Positions 36,814 through 44,861 of a stretch of DNA of 64,000 nt are shown here, piece after piece. A program made the position numbers and the translations under genes. Source of the DNA: Paenibacillus sp. JJ-223. Its GTDB lineage: Bacteria; Bacillota; Bacilli; Paenibacillales; Paenibacillaceae. Location: assembly GCF_927798175.1 (NCBI RefSeq), contig NZ_CAKMMP010000002.1, positions 186,001-250,000 on the forward strand, written 5' to 3'. Numbering within the stretch: the first letter of the stretch is position 1; every line of letters begins with the position of its first letter. Below the pieces are notes generated by a model, which worked only from the letters and a program-made list of their open reading frames with translations, was not told the DNA's origin and searched no databases.

Positions 36814-36828
36814 ATCTATTAAATAGAT
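36814..36828. promoter_or_regulatory. Perfect 15-base palindrome, likely MarR operator
   Basis: ATCTATT-A-AATAGAT, 22 bases before the marR start codon and downstream of the promoter, so a bound repressor would block transcription. Confidence 0.6.
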
Positions 36829-36866
36829 CACATAATAAATAGCCATTAAATTAATTAGGTGTACTA

Positions 36867-36895
36867 AGTATATTATCATAAAGTCCGAATGTCAA
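36867..36895 (-). promoter_or_regulatory. Sigma-A promoter of the marR-ABC operon
   Basis: On the minus strand TTGACA (36895-36890), exactly 17 bases, TATACT (36872-36867). A 12-base palindrome AAACGATCGTTT (36894-36905) touches the -35 box and could be a further regulator site. Confidence 0.75.
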
Positions 36896-37042
36896 ACGAT
36901 CGTTTAGCGGTCGTATTCATAAGGAAAAATTTACATACTTAGGCTGCTGTGATAACCTTTAATCAGATTTAAATATTCCCATTTTTGTGCTATGCAAAGA
37001 TACCAGTCTAATTAAAGAAGAGCTTACAGAAAGGACCTAGCT

Positions 37043-37225
37043 ATGCTGAAAAACATCATTTTACTTCTGATCGCTTATGTAATCTCGCGCGTACTGTTTC
37101 TCCATCTAACCGCCAACTTATCAAGCGCCTTATATAAAAATACGTTGGAATTCATCATTTTTGCCGTGATTTATGCGGCCTTTCTGTTCATCTTTTCTCC
37201 TCGCAGAAAGTATGCCAAGCAGTGA
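37043..37225 (+). CDS. Small hydrophobic protein of 60 residues
   Basis: Two membrane helices (about residues 4-24 and 34-52) and a basic end (SPRRKYAKQ). AAAGGA lies 9 bases before the ATG and a strong terminator 28 bases after the stop, which supports a real gene. The family is not recognised. It is divergent from marR. Confidence 0.6.
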   Translation: MLKNIILLLIAYVISRVLFLHLTANLSSALYKNTLEFIIFAVIYAAFLFIFSPRRKYAKQ

Positions 37226-37253
37226 ATGGCTTGCTAAGCAGCCGTTTCAAAAT

Positions 37254-37313
37254 AAAAACCGCCCCATTCTGCGAGATGTCTGCATACAATCTCCGCAAAG
37301 GGGCGGTTTTTTT
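37254..37313. terminator. Bidirectional intrinsic terminator
   Basis: Arms AAAAACCGCCCC and GGGGCGGTTTTT with an inner TGCGGAGAT/ATCTCGCA-type stem. It separates the small membrane protein gene from uxaC on the other strand. Confidence 0.88.
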
Positions 37314-37327
37314 AAGTTCCTTTAGGA

Positions 37328-38767
37328 TTAGCGCGAAGCCGTTACCGTTTCGCGAGCCGAGGAGAACGGGAAGTATTGCTCGGCATTGTTATGGGCAATG
37401 CCTTGCACCATCCGTCCGAGCAGCTCCATATCATGCGGGGCTTCGCCCTGCTCGGCCCACTCACCGATCAGGTTGCAGACGAGACGGCGGAAATACTCAT
37501 GCCGCGTGTAGGACAAGAAACTGCGCGAATCGGTCAGCATGCCGACGAAACGGCTGAGCAGACCCACGTTCGCCAGCGCTCGCATCTGGGCGAGCATGCC
37601 GTCTTTGGTGTCGTTGAACCACCATGCGGCACCCAGCTGAATTTTGCCCGGAACGCCGTCGCCCTGGAAGCTGCCGACGATGGCGGCAAGCACCTCGTTG
37701 TCGCGCGGATTCAGGGAATACAGAATCGTCTTCGGCAGCGCGTTCTGCTGGTCGAGCGCATCGAGCAGTCCGATCACGGCCGCAGATAACGGCGCATCGT
37801 TTACGGAGTCGTAGCCCGTATCCGGTCCCAGCCGTTCGAACATGCGCCGGTTGTTGTTGCGTGCCGCATTGATATGGAACTGCATGACCCAGCCGCGCTC
37901 GGCGTAAAGTTTGCCCAGGAAGGTCAGCGTCACCGTTTTGTACTTGTCCTCGTCTTCCCGGCTGACCTTATGGCCTGCAAGCGCCTTGGCAAAGATCGCT
38001 GCGGCTTCCTCTCGGGTCGCCACGCCGTAAGGCACATAATCCAAGGCATGGTCCGACACGCGTCCCCCCACGGAGTGGAAGAACTCTACCCGCGATTCCA
38101 GGGCGGACAAGAACGAATCGTAATCGGAAATGGCCGTGCCGGAGGCTTGCGAAAGTTTGCCTACCCAGTCTACGAACGTGTCGCGGTTAAGCTCAAGCCC
38201 TTTATCCGGACGGAACGAAGGCAGCACCTTTGTATTGAAGCCCTCGATCTCCTTGATTTGCAGATGGTACTCCAGCGAATCGCACGGATCGTCCGTGGTG
38301 CATACTACGGAGACGTTCGATTTCGTGATCAGGTCACGCGCGCCGAATCCGGGACCGTTCAGTTTGGCGTTGACCTTTTCCCAGATCGCCGGGGCGCTCT
38401 GCTCGTTCAAAATTTCGTATACGCCGAAATAGCGCTGCAGTTCCAGATGCGACCAGGCATAGAGCGGATTGCCGATCATCATCGGCACGGTCCGGGCATA
38501 CGCGAGAAAACGATCGTAATCGGTCACGCCTTCTCCACCCGTCACGTATTTCTCCTCGATGCCGTTCGCTCGCATGAGCCGCCATTTATAATGATCGCCG
38601 TACAACCACGCTTCGGTAATGTTGGCAAACGTTTTGTTTTCGTAGATTTCCTGCGGGCTGAGATGGCAGTGGTAGTCGATGATCGGCATATCCTTGGCAT
38701 AATCCTCGTATAACCTTACCGCGGTTTCGTTGTGCAGCAAAAACTGTTCATCCAAAAAAGATTTCAT
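37328..38767 (-). CDS. uxaC: Glucuronate isomerase
   Basis: A 479-residue uronate isomerase (glucuronate to fructuronate, galacturonate to tagaturonate). The amidohydrolase-type HCH motif is in IIDYHCHLSPQEIYENK (about residues 28-44), and further family segments are VVCTTDDPCDSLEYH and GWVMQFHINAARNNN. The ATG at 38767 gives the usual protein start MKSFLDEQFLL; the frame runs on to 38854 without a good ribosome site. It stands alone: no uxuA, uxaB or kduD genes are near, so the rest of the uronate route must lie elsewhere. Confidence 0.94.
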   Translation of the reverse strand: MKSFLDEQFLLHNETAVRLYEDYAKDMPIIDYHCHLSPQEIYENKTFANITEAWLYGDHYKWRLMRANGIEEKYVTGGEGVTDYDRFLAYARTVPMMIGNPLYAWSHLELQRYFGVYEILNEQSAPAIWEKVNAKLNGPGFGARDLITKSNVSVVCTTDDPCDSLEYHLQIKEIEGFNTKVLPSFRPDKGLELNRDTFVDWVGKLSQASGTAISDYDSFLSALESRVEFFHSVGGRVSDHALDYVPYGVATREEAAAIFAKALAGHKVSREDEDKYKTVTLTFLGKLYAERGWVMQFHINAARNNNRRMFERLGPDTGYDSVNDAPLSAAVIGLLDALDQQNALPKTILYSLNPRDNEVLAAIVGSFQGDGVPGKIQLGAAWWFNDTKDGMLAQMRALANVGLLSRFVGMLTDSRSFLSYTRHEYFRRLVCNLIGEWAEQGEAPHDMELLGRMVQGIAHNNAEQYFPFSSARETVTASR

Positions 38768-38977
38768 TCGCCTCGCACGCTCCCTTTGGGTGAGTTTACG
38801 TTCACATGGGTTCATTCCCATTTTTACGCTACACTGTTTGCCCCGAAAGTTCAATACAAAATGATAACGATTTCAAAAAAGGTTGATTTAGGCACACCAC
38901 CGAAAGACAAGGTATACTGAATTTATCCTGTTTATGCCGTTTTGAAGATTCATATCCAGAGGAGATGATCAAGGGTT

Positions 38978-39733
38978 ATGACACAGATGAAGGTTACGTT
39001 TCTCGGCACGGGGGACATGTTTAGCTTCGAGCAGCACCACAACAGCATGCTGGCCGAATTCGGCGGCACGCATCTCGTCATCGATTTTCCCGAATCGAAC
39101 GCCAGGGCGCTGAAAGAATACGGCTTTCCTTTAACCGATATCGAAAATGTGTTTATCACGCACCTGCATGAGGACCATATCAACGGCGTCCAGCTGCTCG
39201 GTTATTATTCCCAAATCGTAAGCGGACGCAGACCGCGCCTGTATATCCACGAAGCATTGGTAGACCCGTTATGGAGCATCTTGTCTCCCGGCATGCGTCA
39301 TACGACGGATGGGGAGCGTACGCTGCATGATTATTACGACATCGTTCCGCTGCCGGACGGCGGCACGTTCGAGCTGGGCGGAGTCACCTTCGAAACGTTC
39401 CGGACAACGCATGTACCGGGCATGATAAGCAACGGCCTGCTGGCCCGCGGATACTTTGATTACAGCGGCGACAGCACATTGGATCAGGACAGGCTGATTG
39501 CGACGGCCGATGAAGTGCAGCTGATTTTCCACGAATGCCACATGCACGATCTGGTGATTAAATCCCATACCTCGCTGCAGGATCTGCAGCAGCTGCCAGC
39601 CGAGATCCGGCAGAAAACGGTGCTGATGCATTACCATGACGAATATGCGGATGCCGGCAAAAGGGCCGCATTCAATCAGGCGCATGACCTGCAAATGGCC
39701 GGACAGCTTCAAACCTTTGTCCTCAGAGGGTAA
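38978..39733 (+). CDS. MBL fold metallo-hydrolase
   Basis: A 251-residue metallo-beta-lactamase-fold protein with THLHEDHING (HxHxDH, residues about 60-69), a further His in TTHVPGM, Asp in YSGDST and His in LMHYHDEY. This complete two-metal set suggests an active hydrolase of the RNase Z/PhnP-like type, but length and context do not fix the substrate. It starts at ATG 38978 and is divergent from uxaC. The 220 bases behind it hold no recognised gene. Confidence 0.87.
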   Translation: MTQMKVTFLGTGDMFSFEQHHNSMLAEFGGTHLVIDFPESNARALKEYGFPLTDIENVFITHLHEDHINGVQLLGYYSQIVSGRRPRLYIHEALVDPLWSILSPGMRHTTDGERTLHDYYDIVPLPDGGTFELGGVTFETFRTTHVPGMISNGLLARGYFDYSGDSTLDQDRLIATADEVQLIFHECHMHDLVIKSHTSLQDLQQLPAEIRQKTVLMHYHDEYADAGKRAAFNQAHDLQMAGQLQTFVLRG

Positions 39734-39953
39734 AGCGCCCTTCTGAAACGGGTAACACGCAACGGCGCGCCAAAGCGGTTCTCATACGTCCCTTGAGCGG
39801 GAACGGAAGGGAACCGCTGTTAGCCTTTGCCGGCCGACAGCGTGTATCCTTCCGATTGTCCTGTTTGAAACCTATCCGCTGCTTGGCGATCAACTGCTCC
39901 AGATCAAGCTCTCGGAGTTCAGGGCATACGAGTCGCTGCGTACTTTTAAAGGA

Positions 39954-40376
39954 TCAACCCTGTCTTCTTTCACGCCACATTTCATATGAAATATCCAACT
40001 GCTCTCGAATCATCTCGTAATTTTCCCACGTGTCCGGCACATGGTAGACCGATTCTGCGTCATCATGGTTCACGAAAAAGAGGTAGTCGCTCAGATAACT
40101 TTCATACCCACGCTCGGCAAAAGCATTCCCTTCATCGTTCAACATATCTGCCGCAAGTACACCCCCCGTTTTTCGGCACAGCTGCGAGCTCAGGAGCTTT
40201 CTGGCTTTGAATGCCTCCACATCCGCGCGGTATTTATCCAAGAACTCGTTGCTGCACAGTCCCTGATCGACCAACCACCCCAGGAAAAAACCAATATGCA
40301 CATAAGCCTGATCATGGGACAATTCCGCCGGAAAGTCACCGTCATAATGGTATTTTGCTTTGTCGTATACTGTCAT
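39954..40376 (-). CDS. Uncharacterised protein, DUF7832-like
   Basis: A 140-residue soluble protein starting MTVYDKAKYHYDGDFP, followed by AYVHIGFFLGWLVDQGL, a pattern I associate with a family of uncharacterised immunity-like proteins (DUF7832-type). Rich in acidic and aromatic residues; no catalytic motif. AGGAGAC lies before the ATG. Single gene. Family name is from memory and moderately sure. Confidence 0.65.
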   Translation of the reverse strand: MTVYDKAKYHYDGDFPAELSHDQAYVHIGFFLGWLVDQGLCSNEFLDKYRADVEAFKARKLLSSQLCRKTGGVLAADMLNDEGNAFAERGYESYLSDYLFFVNHDDAESVYHVPDTWENYEMIREQLDISYEMWRERRQG

Positions 40377-40523
40377 TGTTCTGTCTCCTTTTCTCCCTAA
40401 TCGTCATTTTAAAACCTAAATAACACCCATGGGAAGACCGATTAGAATCGATCTCGAAATGCCCCCCACTGACATAGTCATATTATCGGCTTGGGCGGCT
40501 CTGTAATTTGCCTTGTTTAATCC

Positions 40524-40566
40524 AAAAAGGCACCGTCCCAGACCGACTCAGTCAGGAAACAGTGCC
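40524..40566 (-). terminator. Terminator of the alpha-amylase gene
   Basis: On the minus strand GGCACTGT pairs with ACGGTGCC (one mismatch), enclosing an ACTGAGTCGGT mini-hairpin, and is followed by T5. Confidence 0.75.
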
Positions 40567-40586
40567 CGCTTGCTTTGTATTAGGAA

Positions 40587-42065
40587 TTAAGACGAAGACT
40601 GACCCGCAGCCGCGTCGGGCAGTGCCCACACGGACAGCCCACCACCGTTAACGGGGAAACTGGCCCATCCGTCCTGACCGATCTTAATCTGTTCTTTTCG
40701 GCTCAGTGTCAGATCGGTCCACGTTTCGCCGGCATGGTGCTGCCCTACGCACATGCGTTTTTCGCCATCGTCCCCGTTGGAGATAACCACCGCGCAGCCG
40801 GAGCCCTCGAACTCCTTCGCTCCCCTTCTTACCCAGCCGATGGTGTTCGGATGATCGAAATAATCGACCTGCTCCCCGTACGCTTTGTTGGTTCGTGCAT
40901 ACAGCAAACGATCCAGAATGTCCTGTTTGCCTTTCACCGGTTCAGGACCGCCAATCCCGTAATAGTCGCCATAAAACACAACCGGATATCCATCCTTACG
41001 CAGCAGGATCAGTGCATAAGCGCTCGGTTTGAACCAGTCCGCCACCCACGATTCCAGCGCTTCGTGAGGCTGGGAATCATGGTTGTCCACGAACGTAACG
41101 GCATGGGTAGGATGCGTCTGCACCAGCGTATCGTTAAAAATGGAGGATAAATTGAAGTTGCGGCCCTGAAGGGACGCCTCATGCAGCTTGTAGTGCAGCG
41201 ATACGTCGAACAGGTCGATCCGGTAATCGACAGTATCCAGAAATTTGCGGCAGGCATCCAGACTTGGGTGCCAGAACTCGCCGACAATATAAAAATCCTG
41301 GCCGCGTTTGCGGATCATCTCTCCGGCAAATTCCCGGATGAATTCATGGTTGATATGTTTGATGGCGTCCAGCCGGAAGCCGTCGCACTGGATCGTGTCG
41401 ATCAGCCAATGGCCCCAGTTCAGCATTTCACGCCGGACGTCGGGATGGTTGTAGTCGATGTTCGCAAACATTAAATAATCGTAGTTGCCGAACTCCCGAT
41501 CGACGTTTTTGTTCCAGGTTTTGTTCTCCCCGGCAATGCGGAACACCCCACTTCGTTTCCCTTTGGCATCGTAATCGGTGCCGTTGAAATGCTCGTAGTT
41601 CCATTTGAAAGAGGAATACGTGTCCCCGCGCCCCGGAAAAGTGAACTTGGTCCACCCCTCAATCTCGAACGGCTTGGAAATTTCCTTCGTCCGGTCGTTC
41701 GGATCGACCTCGATCACTTTGAACACTTCCGTTTCGTCCGCTCCTGCCTTGTGGTTCATGACCAGGTCGACATAAACGGCGATGCCGTTCTTTTGGCACT
41801 CCGCGATGGCATCAACCAGCTCCTGCTTGCTGCCGTATTTCGTGCGCACGCTTCCCTTCTGGTCGAATTCGCCAAGATCGTACAGGTCGTATACGCCGTA
41901 TCCCGTGTCCGTATTGGATATGGCTTTGGTCACGGGCGGAATCCACACCGTGTCGATTCCCTTCGCCTTCAGCTCGGGGGCCAGCTCGGCCAACCTTTTC
42001 CAGTGGTTTCCGTCTGCGGACAGATGCCATTCGAAAAACTGCATCATCGTATGATTTCTCTTCAT
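40587..42065 (-). CDS. Cytoplasmic alpha-amylase (GH13)
   Basis: A 492-residue GH13 alpha-amylase close to the Bacillus liquefying/maltohexaose-type subfamily 5. The catalytic Asp is in GFRLDAIKH, the Glu in YIVGEFWHP and the transition-state Asp in FVDNHDSQ; the Ca2+-site region VDLVMNHKAGAD is also present. There is no signal peptide, so it acts inside the cell on imported or stored glucans. AGGGAGG precedes the ATG. The C terminus ends in an Ala/Ser-rich tail. Single gene. Confidence 0.94.
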   Translation of the reverse strand: MKRNHTMMQFFEWHLSADGNHWKRLAELAPELKAKGIDTVWIPPVTKAISNTDTGYGVYDLYDLGEFDQKGSVRTKYGSKQELVDAIAECQKNGIAVYVDLVMNHKAGADETEVFKVIEVDPNDRTKEISKPFEIEGWTKFTFPGRGDTYSSFKWNYEHFNGTDYDAKGKRSGVFRIAGENKTWNKNVDREFGNYDYLMFANIDYNHPDVRREMLNWGHWLIDTIQCDGFRLDAIKHINHEFIREFAGEMIRKRGQDFYIVGEFWHPSLDACRKFLDTVDYRIDLFDVSLHYKLHEASLQGRNFNLSSIFNDTLVQTHPTHAVTFVDNHDSQPHEALESWVADWFKPSAYALILLRKDGYPVVFYGDYYGIGGPEPVKGKQDILDRLLYARTNKAYGEQVDYFDHPNTIGWVRRGAKEFEGSGCAVVISNGDDGEKRMCVGQHHAGETWTDLTLSRKEQIKIGQDGWASFPVNGGGLSVWALPDAAAGQSSS

Positions 42066-42170
42066 AAACCAACCTCCCTAGGATTGCTTCAGAAGCCGAC
42101 CGCAAAACGGCTCGCTCGGTAGTTCTACGTGTTGTCAACTAACCAAGTAATACCCTTTTCGGCCCATGGT

Positions 42171-44516
42171 TTAATCATTGGAAGAGAAATTAGTTGCAGA
42201 AGGGGCAATGCGCGTGAAATGCTGCCACTCTTTCGGAAGCAGGGAACGGTAAGGCTCCTGCGTAAACCGGTCATCGATGAGAACCAGTACGCCGGTGTCT
42301 TCCTCCGTACGGATCAGCCTGCCGCCAGCCTGCAGCACCTTGTTCATGCCAGGGAAAATATAGGCGTAATTAAAGCCGTTGCGTCCAGTTTCATTAAAAT
42401 AATCGCGAAGCACGTTGTTTTCCAGTCCGATCTGCGGCAAACCCGCACCCACTACAACGACGCCGTTCAAGCGGTCGCCCGGCAGATCGACGCCTTCGGA
42501 AAAAACACCGCCTTGAACGGCGAAGCCGATGCGGGTACGTTCCGGATCAGGCTGGAAAGCATTCAGGAACTGGTCACGCTCCTCCTCGCTCATGCCCTGC
42601 CGCTGCATGGTGACGTCGACATTGCCCGGTTGTTCCATGAACGTGTCGTACACTTCGCGCATGTACGGATAGGAAGGAAAGAATACGAGTAAATTGCCCT
42701 GCGGCCATTCCGCGGCCAGCTGTCGCAGCATTCCCGCAATCGGTCTTCGGGAGCGCTCCCGGTCCTTATAGCGCACGGACAGCGGCATCAGCCTGACGTC
42801 GAGCTGTTCCGGTCGGAAGGGCGAAGGCACCCGCAGCGTGTAGTCGTCCTCGCCCGCGCCCAGCATGTCGCGGTAATACCCCATCGGCGACAGCGTGGCC
42901 GAGAAATGAACGACCGACCGAAATCCTTTGGCCGTCTGACGCAGTAGCACCGAAGGGTCCAGGCAGAACAGCCTGATTCGCACCTCGCTGCGCTCGCATT
43001 CGGCATACGTGATGAATCGCTCATCATACAACTTGCCGATCCGCAGGAAGTTTTGCGACGCAAAATATGCGTCCAGCAGCAGCGCCTGAGCCTCCTCGTC
43101 CTGCGCTCCACCCTCAAGCAGGCACTGCTCCGCTGCCATGACGAAGGGTTCCAGCAGGTCGAACAGCTCTTCGGGAGGCTCCTTTTTCAGCAGTTCGCCC
43201 GCGTTTTCGCCGTGCGAGCGAATCGTGCCCATGTATTTGTCCACCGCACCCGCCGTGCTGGCGATGCCTTTCGCTGCAGGCAAGCTGCCCTCAAGCGCTT
43301 TGAACGTGCTCTGGGTATCAAAGAACGCGGACTTCGCCAGTTCGGCCGAAAACATCATCCTGCCGCGGTCCACCAGATTGTGGGCCTCGTCCACGAGCAG
43401 AACCGTCTTGCGTTTCTGCTCTTCCAGCATGCGTTTCAGGGAAATCCGGGGGTCGAAAATATAGTTGTAGTCGCAAATCACCGCATCGGCCGCATACGCG
43501 GCATCCAGCGAGAATTCGAACGGGCATACCCGATGTTTGCGGGCATACTGCTCGATCACCGGGCGCGTCATCAACGTCTCGTGTTCCAGCATGTCCAGCA
43601 CCGCACCGTTGATCCGGTCATAATAGCCTTCGCACATCCCGCATTGCCCGGCGTCGCATGCTTCCTCTTCCTTGAAGCAAATTTTATCCTTGGCGGTCAG
43701 GCTGATGACATGCATGTGAAGACCCTGTGCCTGCATGCGCGCAAACGCCTCTTCCGCAGTAGCACGCGTCGTCGTTCTGGCGGTCAAATAAAACAGCCTG
43801 CCTGCCTCGCCTTCCCCGATCGCCTTGACCGTCGGGAAGAGCACGGACATCGTTTTGCCGATCCCTGTGGGAGCCTTGGCCATCAACCCCTTGCCCTCGC
43901 GAATCGTCTGGTATACCGCCCCGGCCAGCTTTCGCTGTCCCTCCCGATACTTTTGAAAAGGAAAACCAAGCCCGCGAACCGTCTCATCCCGTTTCTGCTC
44001 ATGGGCAACCATCATTTCCGCATACGGCGCGTAACCCGCGATGACCTCGGCAGCGAACTGCTCCAGCTCTTCCCGCTCCAGCATGCGCCGCATGCGGCGC
44101 TCCTCGTTGCTCATCGAATGCACGTAAGTAAGCTGTACCTGCATACGCGGCTCATCCTGCTGGACGGCTATCATGTAAGCGTACATGATGGCTTGAGCCC
44201 AATGCACGGGAGCACCCTCCCCCAGATCGTCCAGATTGCCTGCCGTTGATTTGATCTCATCCACGGTCAGCTGCCCATCCAGGCGGATCAAGCCGTCGCA
44301 GCGCCCTTCGATGACGTAGACCAAATCGCCGTATTGCAGCTTCGCCTCCAGGAACACCTCCTTCAGGTCTTCCTCCGCATAATCCTTCTGCACCCGCTGG
44401 TGAATGCGCGTTCCTTCATGCATCGAGGCATTGGTACGAAAGCCGGGACGAATGCTTCCGCTCCGGTATACATATTCCACCAACGGTCTTACCGGTATTC
44501 GAATTTCAGTTGTCAT
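42171..44516 (-). CDS. XPD/DinG-type DNA helicase with N-terminal nuclease-like domain
   Basis: A 781-residue protein. Residues about 1-180 look like a PD-(D/E)XK nuclease domain (GRCDGLIRL, then VDEIKSTAG giving D..ExK). The SF2 helicase follows: Walker A APTGIGKT (about residues 216-223), four cysteines CFKEEEACDAGQCGMC that fit an XPD-type 4Fe-4S site, DEAH box VDEAHN, motif VI region QAGGRLIRTEED. Such fusions are known in Firmicutes and related to Cas4/DinG-like repair proteins. No CRISPR genes are near. Role in DNA repair is inferred. Confidence 0.88.
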   Translation of the reverse strand: MTTEIRIPVRPLVEYVYRSGSIRPGFRTNASMHEGTRIHQRVQKDYAEEDLKEVFLEAKLQYGDLVYVIEGRCDGLIRLDGQLTVDEIKSTAGNLDDLGEGAPVHWAQAIMYAYMIAVQQDEPRMQVQLTYVHSMSNEERRMRRMLEREELEQFAAEVIAGYAPYAEMMVAHEQKRDETVRGLGFPFQKYREGQRKLAGAVYQTIREGKGLMAKAPTGIGKTMSVLFPTVKAIGEGEAGRLFYLTARTTTRATAEEAFARMQAQGLHMHVISLTAKDKICFKEEEACDAGQCGMCEGYYDRINGAVLDMLEHETLMTRPVIEQYARKHRVCPFEFSLDAAYAADAVICDYNYIFDPRISLKRMLEEQKRKTVLLVDEAHNLVDRGRMMFSAELAKSAFFDTQSTFKALEGSLPAAKGIASTAGAVDKYMGTIRSHGENAGELLKKEPPEELFDLLEPFVMAAEQCLLEGGAQDEEAQALLLDAYFASQNFLRIGKLYDERFITYAECERSEVRIRLFCLDPSVLLRQTAKGFRSVVHFSATLSPMGYYRDMLGAGEDDYTLRVPSPFRPEQLDVRLMPLSVRYKDRERSRRPIAGMLRQLAAEWPQGNLLVFFPSYPYMREVYDTFMEQPGNVDVTMQRQGMSEEERDQFLNAFQPDPERTRIGFAVQGGVFSEGVDLPGDRLNGVVVVGAGLPQIGLENNVLRDYFNETGRNGFNYAYIFPGMNKVLQAGGRLIRTEEDTGVLVLIDDRFTQEPYRSLLPKEWQHFTRIAPSATNFSSND

Positions 44517-44705
44517 GCGATCACCCGTTCCGTATATAGTCCCTATACTTTACCATGAAATACTGGCTGATTTCATGTTTACGGACGTATTTAAATGCAG
44601 CACCCATTTCCGCGAGGAACCATCAAACCGGGTTTGGATCAGCGTTACCATAAGCTATCTTGAGTAGTAAACCATAAAGAAATGCACAATAAGGGGGAGA
44701 AGCTC

Positions 44706-44813
44706 ATGAACCTCTATTCAATACCTGGTCGTTTCCTGACCAACCCCGCAAAGATGGATCGTTTCGATTCGTTTCAGGATGATGCTTGGTGCTTTTTGAC
44801 ACGGCTCGCCTGA
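44706..44813 (+). CDS. Possible 35-residue small protein
   Basis: ATG at 44706 follows AAGGGGGAG by 6 bases, the best ribosome site in the 345-base gap between the helicase and sulfatase genes. The product, MNLYSIPGRFLTNPAKMDRF.. to ..FLTRLA, is aromatic-rich and ends 48 bases before the sulfatase start. No family is recognised. It could be a small protein or a leader peptide, or chance. Nothing else is seen in 44517-44861. Confidence 0.4.
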   Translation: MNLYSIPGRFLTNPAKMDRFDSFQDDAWCFLTRLA

Positions 44814-44861
44814 ACATAGCATAATAATTGTAAATGAAACAACGGAAGGGAAGGCGGTATT

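Noticed and set aside
39734-39953. A possible decayed gene behind the MBL-fold hydrolase gene.
   Set aside because: A minus-strand frame looks partly protein-like, but I could not match it to any family and it has stops and no start.
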